Shown here: positions 33,061 through 46,142 of the stretch, one piece after another
How positions within the stretch are numbered: position 1 is the first letter of the stretch
Layout: the number at the start of each line of letters is the position of its first letter
Assembly (NCBI RefSeq): GCF_023091745.1
Contig: NC_068935.1
Span: 63,884,724-63,948,723, forward strand
DNA length: 64,000 nt
DNA from: Budorcas taxicolor
Lineage: Eukaryota; Chordata; Mammalia; Artiodactyla; Bovidae
Direction: 5' to 3'
The notes under the pieces: generated by a model
Seen by the model: the letters and a program-made list of their open reading frames with translations, nothing else
The model's database searches: none
What the model was told of the DNA's origin: nothing
Translations under genes and position numbers: made by a program

Positions 33061-36000
33061 GAGAGAGACTCACACACTGAGACAGACACACACATTCAGA
33101 GAGTCAAAACACACTGAGAGAAACACACAGAGACACGCAAACTGAGAGGGACACACACACTGCGAGACACACATACAGTGGGAGAAATACAGACACACAC
33201 TAACAACCAGGCACACTCACAATGAGAGAGGCACCCTGACACAGACACACACTGTGAGAGAGAAAAGCACACTGAGAGACACACATCCTGAGAGAGACAC
33301 ACACTGAGAGAGTGTTAAAAACACACTGAGAGGAACACACAGAGACACAGAGACATGCAATCTGACAGGTAGACACACACTGAGACACATGCACATAAAT
33401 TGGGTGAAACACACACACACACACAGAACCAGTACCACTCACAATGAGAAAAACACACTGACAGAGACCCAGAGAGAGAGAGAAACACAATTAGAAAGAC
33501 ACACTCAGAGAGAGTCACACTGGCAAAAGAAAAACACACTGAGAGACACACATGCTAAGAGACACATATACAGAGAGACAAGCCCAGAGACACAGAGACA
33601 CAGCTAAGTGACAAGGACACACACACTGAGAGACACCCTCATCCAGAAAGAGTCACACACTCCTGAGAGCAAGACACACAAAAACCCTGAGAATCAGACA
33701 CACTCACACTGAGAGAGATAACACACCGAGACAGACACACACATTCAGATAGTCAAAACACACTGAGAGAAACACACAGAGACACACAGTCATGCAACCT
33801 GAGAGGGACACACACACTGAGAGACACACACATACAGTGGGAGAAATACAGACACACAATAAGAACTAGGCACACTCACAATGAGAGAGACACACTCACA
33901 GAGACATACACTGAGAGAGAGAAAAACACACTGGGAGACACACATCCTGAGAGAGACACACACTGAGAGAGTGTTAAAAACACACTGAGAGAAACACACA
34001 GAGACACACAGACAGGCAAACGCACTGGGACACACACACTGAGAGACATACACATACAGCTGGACGAAGACACATTCCTGAGAGCAAACAAACACAAACA
34101 CTGAGAATCAGACACACTCACACTGAGAGAGACACACACCCTGAGAGAGACACACACATTCAGAGACTCAAAACACACTCAGAGACACACATAGAGACAC
34201 AAAGAAACATGTAAACTGAGACATACACACACTGGGAGACATACACGTACACAAGGAGAAACACACAAAGACACTAACAACCGGCATACTCACAATGAGA
34301 GAGAATCCCTGAGAGAGATACACACTGAGAGACAGTGAAAAACACACTGAGTGATGCACAGAAACTGAGAGAATCACACAAAGACACACAGACAGGCAAA
34401 CTCACAGGGACACACACACTAAGAGATATACGCATACAGTGGGAGAGACACACACTCCTGAGAACAAAAAAACACAAACACTGAGAATCAGACACAATCA
34501 CACTGAGAGAGACATACACACTGAGACAGACACACACATTCAGAGACTCAAAACCCACTGAAAGACTCATGCAGAGACACTCAGAGACTTGCAAACACAG
34601 ACAGACACACACTGAGGGACATACACATACAGAGGGAGAAACACACACACACACACACACTGAGTACAAGGCACACTCACAATGAGAGAAACACACTGAC
34701 AGAGACACGCACTGAGAGAGATACAAAAACACAATGAGAGACACACGGAGAAAGACATACACGGAGAGAGACAGAAAAACACACTGAGAGACACACATTC
34801 TGAGTGACACACACAAAGACACACAGAGACAGGCAAACTGACAGGGACACACACACTGAGAGACACCCTCATCCAGGAACAGAAACAGTCCTGAGAGCAA
34901 GACACCCATAAACACTGAGAATCAGACACGCTCACACTGAGAGGGACACAAGCACTGAGAGAGAGTCAAAACACACTGAGAGACACACAGAGACATGCAA
35001 ACATAGAGGGACACACACACTGAGATCATACACATACAGTGGTAGAAATACACTCTCCTGAGAGCAGACAAACACAAACACTTCGAATCAGACACACTCA
35101 CACTGAGAGAGACCCACACACTGAGAGAGACAATCTTATTGAGAGAGACATACACAGAGTCAAAACACACTGAGAGACACAGACATACAGAGAGACACAG
35201 ACAGAGACACACAGAGAGGCAAACTCCCTGGGGCACACACACTCAGAGACATACACATACAGTGGGAGAAAAACATACTCCTGAGAGCAAACAAACACAA
35301 ACACTGAGAATCAGACACACTCTACTGAGAGAGACACACACACAGAGAGACACTCACATGCAGAGACTCAAAACACACTGAGAGACTCATACAGAGACAA
35401 ACAGACACGTGTCAAATGAGAGAGACATACACACAGAGAGACATACACACACACTGGGAGAAACACACACACACACTAAGAATAAGGCACACTCATATTG
35501 AGAGAGACACAATGACACAGACAGAATCTGAGAGACAGAGAAAAACAAAATGAGAGAGACACACTGACAGACACACTCACTGAGAGAGAGAGAAAAACAC
35601 TGAGAGACACACATGCTGTGAAACACACATACAGAGAGACAAGCCCAGAGACACACAGACACAGTAAACTGACAAGGACACACACTGAGAGACAGCCTCA
35701 TCCAGGAAGAGTCAGACTCCTGAGCGCAAGACACACACAAACCCTGAGAATCACACACACTCACACTGAGAGGGAAAACACGCTGAGACAGACACACACA
35801 TTCAGAGAGTCAAAACACCCTGAGAGAAACACACAGAGACACACCAACAGAGAGAGACACACACACTGCGAGACACACATATACAGTGGGAGATATACAG
35901 ACACACACTAAGAACCAGGCACACTCACAATGAGAGAGACACACTGGCAGACACACACACTGAGAGAGTGTTTAAAACACACTGAGAGAAACACACAGAG

Positions 36001-37734
36001 ACACAGAGAAAGGCAAACTCACTGGGACACACACACTGAGAGACATACACATACAGCTGGAGAAACACACATTCCTGAGAGCAAACAAACACAAACACTG
36101 AGAATCACACACACTCACACTGAGAGAGACACACACACTGAGAGAGACACACACATTCAGAGACTCAAAACACACTCAGAGACACACAAAGAGACACAAA
36201 GAAACATGTAAACTGAGACATACACACACACTGGGAGACCAACACGTACACAGGAAGAAACACACACACACACACTAACAACCAGCACGCTCACAATTAG
36301 AGAGAATCCCTCAGAGAGATACACACGAAGAGACAGTGAAAAACTCACTGAGTGACACACACAAACTGAAAGACATATACAGAGACACACAGACAGGCAA
36401 ACACACAGGGACACACACACTAAGAGATATACGCATACAGTGTGAGAAACACACACTCCTGAGAGCAAAAGAACACAAACACTGAGAATCAGACACACTC
36501 ACACTGAGACAGACACACACACTGAGACAGACACACAGATTCAGAGACTTAAAACCCTCTGAGAGACACATGCAGAGTCACACAGAGACATGCAAACCCA
36601 GACAGACACACACTGAGAGACATACACGTACAGAGGGAGAAACACACACACACACACTGAGAACAAGGCACACCCACGATGAGAGAAACACATTGACAGA
36701 GACACGCACTGAGAGAGATACAAAAATATAATGAGAGACACACTGGGATAGACACACACTGAGAGAGACAGAAAAACACACTGAGAGAGACACATACTGA
36801 GAGACACACATAGAGACACACAGAGACAGGCAAACTGACAGGGACACACACACTTTGAGACACCCTCATCCAGGAAGAGAAACACTCCTGAGAGCAAGAC
36901 ACCCACAAACACTGAGAATCAGACACACTCACCCTGAGAGGGACACAAGCACTGAGAGAGAGTCAAAACACACTTAGAGACACACACAGAGACACACAGA
37001 GACATGCAATCTGAGAGAGACACACACACTGAGAGACATACAGATAGAGTGGTAGAAACACACACTCCTGAGAGCAAACAAACTCAAACACTGAGCATCA
37101 GACACACTCACACTGAAAGAGACACAGAGACACAGAGACACACACATTCAGAGACTCAAAACACACTGAGAGACACACACAGAGACACAAAGAAACATGT
37201 AAACTGAGACAGACATACACACTGGGAGACATGCTCGTACACAGGGTGAAACACACACTCACACACACTAACAACCGACATGCTCAAAATTAGAGAAAAT
37301 CCTGAGACAGACAAACACTGAGAGACAGTGAAAAACACTCTGAAACATGCACACAAACTGAGAGACTCACACATAGACACACAGACAGGCAAACTCACAG
37401 GGACACACACACTAAGAGATATACGCATACAGTGGGAGAAACACACACTCCAGAGAGCAAACACACAAAAAAACTGAGAATCAGACACACTCACACTGAG
37501 AGAAACACACACACTGAGAGAGACACACTTATTGAGATGGACACACACAGAGAGAGTCAAAACACACTGAGAAACACACACATGCAGAGAGACACACACA
37601 GAGACACACAGAGAGGCAAACTCACTGGGACACACACAGTCAGAGACATACACATACAGTGGGAGAAACACACATTCCTGGGAGCAAACAAACACAAACA
37701 CTGAGAATCAGACACACTCACACTGAGAGAGACA
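33061..37734. repeat. Satellite domain B1
   Basis: This domain carries the B-type repeat: GAGCAAACAAACACAAACAC before TGAGAATCAGAC (near 34083, 35287, 36078, 37681; variants at 34458, 35058, 36462, 37073, 37455), ACAGTGGGAGAAATACAGAC (near 33175, 33835) and GAGAGTGTTAAAAACACACT (near 33308, 33968). The A-type GTGTGAACACA word is absent. Anchor spacing is shorter (829-1230 bases). Confidence 0.78.
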
Positions 37735-38570
37735 CACACACTGAAAGGGACACACACACACTGAGAGTTAGCCAGGCACACTGAGAGAGACAGATACACA
37801 AACACACACACTGAAAAAGACACACACAAGAGACAGACACTCACTGTGAAAGTGTGAACACAAAACATACAGAGACACACACACTGAGAGAGAGAGAGAC
37901 AACCACACTGAGAAGGAGAAACACACAGTGAGAGACACAGACAGACATTGAGAGAGACATACACACTCAGAGTCACAAATCATGAGAGACCCACAGAGAG
38001 AGACACAGAGACACACACACTGAGAGACATACACATACAGGGAGACACACACACACTGAGAGACACACCACACTGAAAGATACATACACAGTGAGAGAGC
38101 ATCACAAACACTAGAAACACACACAGAGACACATGCAGACACACATACTGCGAGATATACCCTCATATATAGAGAAACACAAAAACACAGACACATACAC
38201 ACTGAGAACAACACAGACTCACACTGAGAGAGACACACACGCTGAGAGAGACACACAGGGAGAGAGACATACACACTGAGAGACAGTCACAAACACTGAG
38301 AAACACACACACAGACACATATAGACACACAATTGAGAGATGCACACACTGACAGGCATACCCTTACAGAGAGAGAAAAACAAAAACATGGACACACACA
38401 CCCTTAGAACAAGACAGACTCACATTGAGAGTGACACACACACTGAGAGAGACACACATATGGAGAGAGACATACATACTGAGAGTCACAAACACTGAGA
38501 AACACACACACAGACACATACAGACACAATTGAGAGATACACACACTGTGAGATATACCCTTAGAGAGAG
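37735..38570. repeat. Near-identical internal duplication, copy 2 (start of domain A2)
   Basis: Copy of 32165-33000. Its left edge is a sharp switch from B-type text (GAATCAGACACACTCACACT) to A-type text (CTGAAAGGGACACACACACA) at about 37735, which is the B1/A2 junction. A-type repeats continue from here to about 48.0 kb apart from the BovB insert. Confidence 0.88.
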
Positions 38571-41500
38571 AGAAAAACAAAAACACAGAAACATACACAC
38601 ACGGAGAACAAGACAGACTCATACTGAAAGACACACAAATACTGACAGAGACACACACACTGAGAGACATACACATACAGAGAGAGACATCCACAAACAT
38701 GCTAAGACACACTCACAATGAGAGAGACACACTGAGAAACACACACTGAGAGAGAGAGAAAAACACACTGAGAGACCCACATACTGAGAGACACACATAC
38801 TGAGACACACACAGAGACACACAGAGACAGGCAAACTGAAAGCGACACACACACTGAGAGACACCCTCTTCCAGGAAGAGACACACACTCCTGAGAGTAA
38901 GACACACACACACTGAGGGAGAGAAATGTAAACACAGAGAGCGAGACACACATTCATACTCTGAGAGAGACACACACACACTTAGAGAGAGACATGAACA
39001 ACTTAGAGGGAGAGAAACACACATTGAGAAACACACAGAGACAGCACCAAAGCGACCCACAACACTGAGGCAGATACACAATGAGACAGAAACACACACA
39101 TGGAGAGAGAGACACACACTTGGAGACACATACACAGAGACACACACACTGAAAGGGGCATACACACACTGAGAGTTAGCCATGCACACTGAGAGAGACA
39201 GACAAACACACACACACACACTGGGAAAGACACACACAAGAGAGAGACACCAACTGTGAAATAATGAACACACAACATACAGACACACACACACACTGAG
39301 AGACACACACACTGAGAGACAGAGAGACATCCATACTAAGAAGTAGAAACACACTGTGAGAAACACACACACTGAGAGGAACATACACACTGAGAGAGAC
39401 ACACAAACATTGTGAGCCACACATGGTGACACATAAAGACACAAACACAAAAACACACACACAAACACACACTTAGAGACGTACACATACAGGGAGAGAC
39501 ACACACACACTGAGAGAGACATCCGCACTGAGAGACACACACACTGAGAGAGACTTAAATAATTCGAGAGAGTCACAAACACTGAGAAACACAAACAGAG
39601 ACCCATAGAGACAGACGACGAACAGACACACATACTGAGAGTCATACACATACAGAGATAGACACACACACACTGACACACACACACTGAGAATCAGACA
39701 CACTCACACTGAGAGACAAACACAGAGACACACAGAGACACACACACTCAGAGAGAGAGGCACACACACTGAGAGAGAGACACACACACTGAGAGACACC
39801 CTGATCCAGGAAGAGACACACACTCCTGAGAGCAAGTCTCACACACACACACTTAGGGAGAGAAACTGAACCACAGAGAGCGAGATGCACATTCACACAC
39901 TGAGAGAGAGCCACACACACACTGAGAGAGACACACACACAACTTAGAGGGAAAGACACATATTGAGAAACACACACAGACACTAACAAAGAGACTCACA
40001 ACACTCAGGCAGACACACAATGAGACAGAAACACACATGGAGAGGGAGACACACTGTGAGACACACAAACAGAGACACTGTGAGAGTCACACAGAGACAC
40101 ACACTGAGAGACACACACAATGAAAGGGACACACATGCTGAGAGTTGGTCATGCACACTGAGAGAGACAGACACACAAACACACACACTGAAAAAGACAC
40201 ACACAAGAGAGAGACACTCACTGTGAAAGTGTGAACACACAACTGACAGAGACACACACACTGAGAGACACATACACTGACAGAGAGAGAGAGACAACCA
40301 CACTGAGAAGGAGAAACACACACTGAGAGACACACACAGACACTGAGAGAGACATAAACACTCAGAGTCACAAACCATGAGAGACCCACACAGAGAGACA
40401 AAGAGATACACACATTGAGAGACACACACACTGAGAGACATACACATACAGGGAGAGACGTACACACACTGAAAGGGACATACACACTGAGAGAGAGTCA
40501 CAAACACTGAAAAACACACACACAGACACATACAGATACACAACTGAGAGACACACACGAACAGACATACCCTTACAGAGAGAGAGAAAAAAAAAAAACA
40601 CAGAGACACACACACACACACTGAGAACCAGACACATTCACACTGAGAGAGACACACACACTGAGAGAAAGACAAAAACACAGTGAGAGAAACACACAGA
40701 GACACACAGAGACATGCAAACTGAGAGAGACACACACTGAGAGACATAAACATACAGAGAGAGGCACACACACACATGCTAAGAACTAGACACACTCACA
40801 ATGAGAGAGACACACTGAGAGAGCCACACCCAGAGGGAGGGAGAAAAACACATTGAGAGAAACACATAATGAGAGATACACACAGAGACAGTCAACTAAC
40901 AGGGACACACACACTGAGAGACACCCTCATCCAGGAAGAGACACACGCTCCTGAGAGCAAGACACACACACATACACACACACACTGAGGGAGAGAAACT
41001 TAAAGACAGAGAGCAAGACACACATTCACACTCTGAGAAAGACACACACACACTGAGAGAGAGACATGCACAACTTAAAGGGAGAGACACACACATTGAG
41101 GACACACACAGACAGCACCAAAGAGACCCACAACACTGAGGCAGACACACAATGAGACAGAATCACACATATGGAGAGAGGATACACTGGAGAGACAAAC
41201 AGAGACACACACACAGAGACACACACTGAAAGGGACATACACACCGAGTGTTAGCCATGCACACTGAGAGAGATAGACAAACACACACACACACTGAAAA
41301 AGACACACACAAGAGAGAGACATTCATCATTAAAGTGTGAACACACAACATACAAAGACACACACACACTGAGAGACAAACACACTGAGAGAGAGAGAGA
41401 CATCGACACTGAGAAGGAGAAACACACTGTGAGAGACATACACACTGAGAGAAACGTACACACTGAGATAGAGACACAAACATCGTGAGCCACACAGAGT

Positions 41501-42694
41501 GACACATAGAGACACACATACAGATACACACACACACACACACACACACATACAGACAGACACATACAGAGAGTGACACACACACACACTGAGAGAGAGA
41601 GACATCCACACTGAGAGAGCGAAACACACTGAGAGAGACTTAAATAATTCGAGAGAGCCACAAACTCTGAGAGACAAACACAGAGACACATAGAGACAGA
41701 CAACAGACAGACACACACACTGACAGTCATACACATACAGAGAGAGACACACACACACTGAAACACAAACACACACCTAGAATCAGACACATTCACACTG
41801 AGAGAGACACACACAGAGAAACACAGAGACACACACTCTCAGAGAGAGAAGCACAAACACTGAGAGAGAAACACACTGAGAGGCACACTCAAACTAAGAG
41901 TGACACACAAAACTATATGAGAGTAGACACACACACTGTGGAAGATTGTACACAAAACATACAAAAACACACACTAATTGAGAAACACACAAACACTGTG
42001 AAAGAGAGACATCCACAATGAGAGAAACACATAGTGAGAGACACACACAGACACTGAGAGAGACATACACACTCAGTCACACACCATGAGAGACCCACAC
42101 AGAGAGACATAGAGACACACACATTGAGAGACACACACTGAGAGACATACATATACAGAGAGAGACACAGAAACACTGAGAGACACACACACACTGAAAG
42201 AGACATACACACTGAGAGAGAGTCACAAACACTGAGAAACACACAGAGAGACACATATAGACACACAACTGAGAGATACACACACTAAGAGACATACCCT
42301 TACAGAGAGAGGAAAACAAAAACATGGACACACACACACACTGAGAACCAGAGAAACTCACATTGAGAGAGACACACATTCTGAGAGAGAGACAAAAACA
42401 CACTGAGAGACACACACAGAGACACACAGAGACATGCAAACTGAGAGGGACACACACACTGACAGACAGACACAAAGAGAGAGAAGCACACACACACACA
42501 CCCTAATAACCTGACACACTCACAATGAGAGTGACACACTGAGAGAGACACACACTGAGAGAGAGAGAGGAAAACACACTGAGAGACACACATACTGAGA
42601 CACACACAGAGACACACAGAGACAGGCAAACTAACAGGGAGACACACACTGAGAGACACCCTCATCCAGGAAGAGAAACACACTCCTGAGCTCA

Positions 42695-42726
<32 letters not shown>

Positions 42727-44162
42727 AGGGAGAGAAACTTAACCACAGAGAGCGAGACACACATTCACACACTGAGAGAGACACACACCCACTGAGAGAG
42801 AGGGAGAGATGCACAACTTACAGGGAGAGACACACACATTGAACAACACACAGACACTACGGAAGAGACCCACAATACTGAGGCAGACACACAGTGAGAC
42901 AGAAAAACACATGGAGAGAGACACACACTGGGTGACACACAAACAGAGACATTGTGAGAGTCACACAGAAACACACACACTGAAAGGGAAACACACCCAC
43001 TGAGAGTTAGCCATGCACACTGAGAGAGACAGACAAACACAAACACACATTGGGAAACACACACACAAGAGAGAGACACCAACTGTGAAATAATGAACAC
43101 ACAACATACAGATATACACACACACTGAGAGACACATACACGGAGAGAGAGAAGACATCCATACTGAGAAGAAGAAACACACTGTGAGAGACACAGAAAC
43201 TGAGAGAAACATACACTGTGAGCCACACTCAGTGACACATAGAGACACACACACAGACACACACACACACACTTAGAGCATACAAATACAGAGAGAGAAA
43301 CATACACACACTGAGAGAAACACACACTGAGAGACACACACACTGACAGACTTATACAATTCGAGAGAGTCACAAACACTCAGAGACACACAGAGAGACA
43401 CATAGAGACACACAACGAACAGACACAAACACTGTGAGTTGTACACATAGAGAGAGAGACACTCACACTGACACACACACAAGGAGAACCAAACTCATTC
43501 ACACTGAGAGAGACACACAAAGAGGCACACAGAGGCACACACACTCCAAGAGAGAGGAACACACTCTGAGAGAGAGACACAAACACTGAGAGAGACATAC
43601 ACACTGAGAGAGAGAGGCACAAACACTGAGAAAGACACAAACAGACACATACAGAACAAACAGAGATACACACACTGAGAGACATACCCTTACAGAGAGA
43701 GAAAAACAAAAACATGGACACACACACACACTAAGAACCAGATACACTCACACTGAGACAGACACACATAATGAGAGAGAGACAAAAACACACTGAGACA
43801 CACACACAGAGACACACAGAGACATGCAAACGGAGAGGGACACACAGACTGAGAGACATACACATACAGAGGGAGGAACACAAACACTAAGAACCAGACA
43901 CACTCACGAGAGAGACACACTGAGAGAGACACACACTGAGAAAGAGACAAAAACACACTGAGAGACACACATACTGAGAGACACACACAGAGACAGGCAA
44001 ACTAAGAGGGACACACACACTGAGAGACAGCTCATCCAGGAAGAGACACATATTCCTGAGCGCAAGACACACACACAAACACAATGAGGGAGAGAAACTT
44101 AGTCACAGAGAGTGAGACACACATTCACACACTGAGAGAGACACACACACACTGAGAGAGGC

Positions 44163-46142
44163 ACAGTTCACTTCAGTTCAGTCGCTCAGTCGTGTCCAAC
44201 TCTCTGCGACCCCATGAACCGCAGCACACCAGGCCTCCCTGTCCATCACCATCTCCCGGAGTTCACTCAGACTCACGTCTATCGAGTGCGTGATGCCATC
44301 CAGCCATCTCATCCTCGGTCGTCCACTTCTCCTCCTACCCCCGATCCCTCCGAGCATCAGAGTCTTTTCCAGTGAGTCAACTCTTCGCATGAAGTGGCCA
44401 AAGTACTGGAGCTTCAGCTTTAGGATCATTCCTTCCAAAGAAACCCCAGGGTTGATTTCCTTCAGAATGGACTGGTTGGATCTCCTTGCAGTCCAAGGGA
44501 CCCTCAAGAGTCTTCTCCAACACCACAGTTCAAACGCATCAATTCTTTGGCACTCAGCCTTCTTCACAGTCCAACTCTCACATCCATACATGACCACAGG
44601 AAAAACCATAGCCTTGACTAGACAGACCTTAGTCGGCAAAGTAATGTCTCTGCTTTTGAATATACTATCAAGGTTGGTCATAACTTTTCTTCCAAGGAGT
44701 AAGTATCTTTTAATTTCATGGCTGCAGTCACCATCTGCAGTGATTTTGGAGCCCCCAAAAATAAACTCTGACACTGTTTCCTGTGTTTCCCCATCTATTT
44801 GCTATGAAGTGATGGGACCGGATGCCATGATCTTCATTTTCTGAATGTTGAGCTTTAAGCCAACTTTTTCACTCTCCTCTTTCACTTTTCTCAAGAGGCT
44901 TTTTAGCTCCTCTTCAGTTTCTGCCATAAGAGTGGTGTCATCTGGATATCTGAGGTCACTGATATTTTTCCCGGCAATCTTGATTCCAGCTTGTGTTTCT
45001 TCCAGTCCAGCGTTTATCATGATGTACTCTGCATAGAAGTTAAATAAGCAGAGTGACAATATACAGCCTCAACATACTCCTTTTCCTATTTGGAACCAGT
45101 CTGTTGTTCCATGTCCAGTTCTAACTGTTGCTTCCTGATCTGCATACAGATTTCTCAAGAGGCAGGTCAGGTGGTCTGGTATTCCAGTCTCTTTCAGAAT
45201 TTTCCACAGTTTATTGTGATCCACACAGTCAAAGGCTTTGGCATAGTCAATAAAGCAGAAATAGATGTTTTTTCTGGAACTCTCTTGCTTTTTCCATGAT
45301 CCAGTGGATGTTGGCAATTTGATCTCTGGTTCCTCTGCCTTTTCTAAAACAAACTTGAACATCAGGGAGTTCACTGTTCACGTATTGCTGAAGCCTGGCT
45401 TGGAGAATTTTGAGCATTCCTTTACTAGCATGTGAGATGAGTGCAATTGTGCGGTAGTTTGAACATTCTTTGGCATTGCCTTTCTTTGGAATTGGAATGA
45501 AAACGGACCTTTTCCAGTCCTGTGGCCACTGCTGAGTTTTCCAAATTTGCTGGCATATTGAGTGCAGCACTTTCACAGCATCATCTTTCAGGATTTGAAA
45601 CAGCTCAACTGGAATTCCATCACCTCCACTAGCTTTATTCATAGTGATGCTTTCTAAGGCCCACTTGACTTCACATTCCAAGATGTCTGGCTCGAGATTA
45701 GTGATCACATCATCATGATTATCTGGGTCGTGAAGATCTTTTTTGTACAGTTCTTCTGTGTATTCTTGCCACCTCTTCTTAATATCTTCTGCTTCTGTTA
45801 GGTCAATACCATTTCTGTCCATTATCGAGCCCATCTTTGCATGAAATATTCCCTTGGTATCTCTAATTTTCTTGAAGAGATCTCTAGTCTTTCCCATTCT
45901 GTTGTTTTCCTCTATTTCTTCACATTGATCACTGAAGAAGGCTTTCTTATCTCTTCTTGCTATTCTTTGGAACTCTGCATTCAGATGCTTATATCTTTCC
46001 TTTTCTCCTTTGCTTTTTGCCTCTCTTCTTTTCACAGCTATTTGTAAGGCCTCCCCAGACAGCCATTTTGCTTTTTGGCATTTCTTTTCCTTGAGGATGG
46101 TTTGATCCCTGTCTTCTGTACAATGTCACGAACCTCATCCCA
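44163..46142 (-). mobile_element. BovB LINE interrupting the satellite
   Basis: In complement, from 46142 down: ORF text from before KRREAKSKGEKERYKHLNAE through the reverse transcriptase to the 3' repeat (TTCACTTCAGTTCAGTCGCT on the plus strand at 44167). About 2 kb of the roughly 3.2-kb family length is present; the endonuclease part is missing. A 1-base change in an A run (plus 45268-45275) shifts the frame before CFIDYAKAFDC. The motif RQGC is broken to Cys-stop-Gly near 45067. Motif C is YPDD instead of YADD near 44937-44948. It is the longest BovB piece here but cannot encode an active enzyme. It carries the only non-satellite text between 27.65 and 53.41 kb. Confidence 0.96.

Larger units (their letters stand above)
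27641..44162. repeat. Giant short-unit satellite array, left block
   Basis: About 16.5 kb of degenerate tandem repeat built on a 12-20-bp unit with core GACACACACTGAGAGA. The plus strand is nearly all A, C and G (one T in the 60 bases 28381-28440). Above the unit lies a higher-order structure. An anchor word CATCCAGGAA after GAGACACCCT recurs near 28711, 30270, 31861, 33640, 34870, 35699, 36867, 38868, 39803, 40928, 42663 and 44033, so periods range from about 0.8 to 2.0 kb. Other rare words keep their order between anchors. No gene lies in it. Long frames without stops, Cys/Val/Ser/Leu-rich on the minus strand and Thr/His/Glu/Arg-rich on the plus strand, follow from the repeat unit. Confidence 0.97.

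Noticed and set aside
38713..39687. 324-codon minus-strand open frame rich in Cys, Val, Ser and Leu
   Set aside because: It is one of many frames in all phases of the satellite, with composition set by the repeat unit and no domain, promoter or consistent start.
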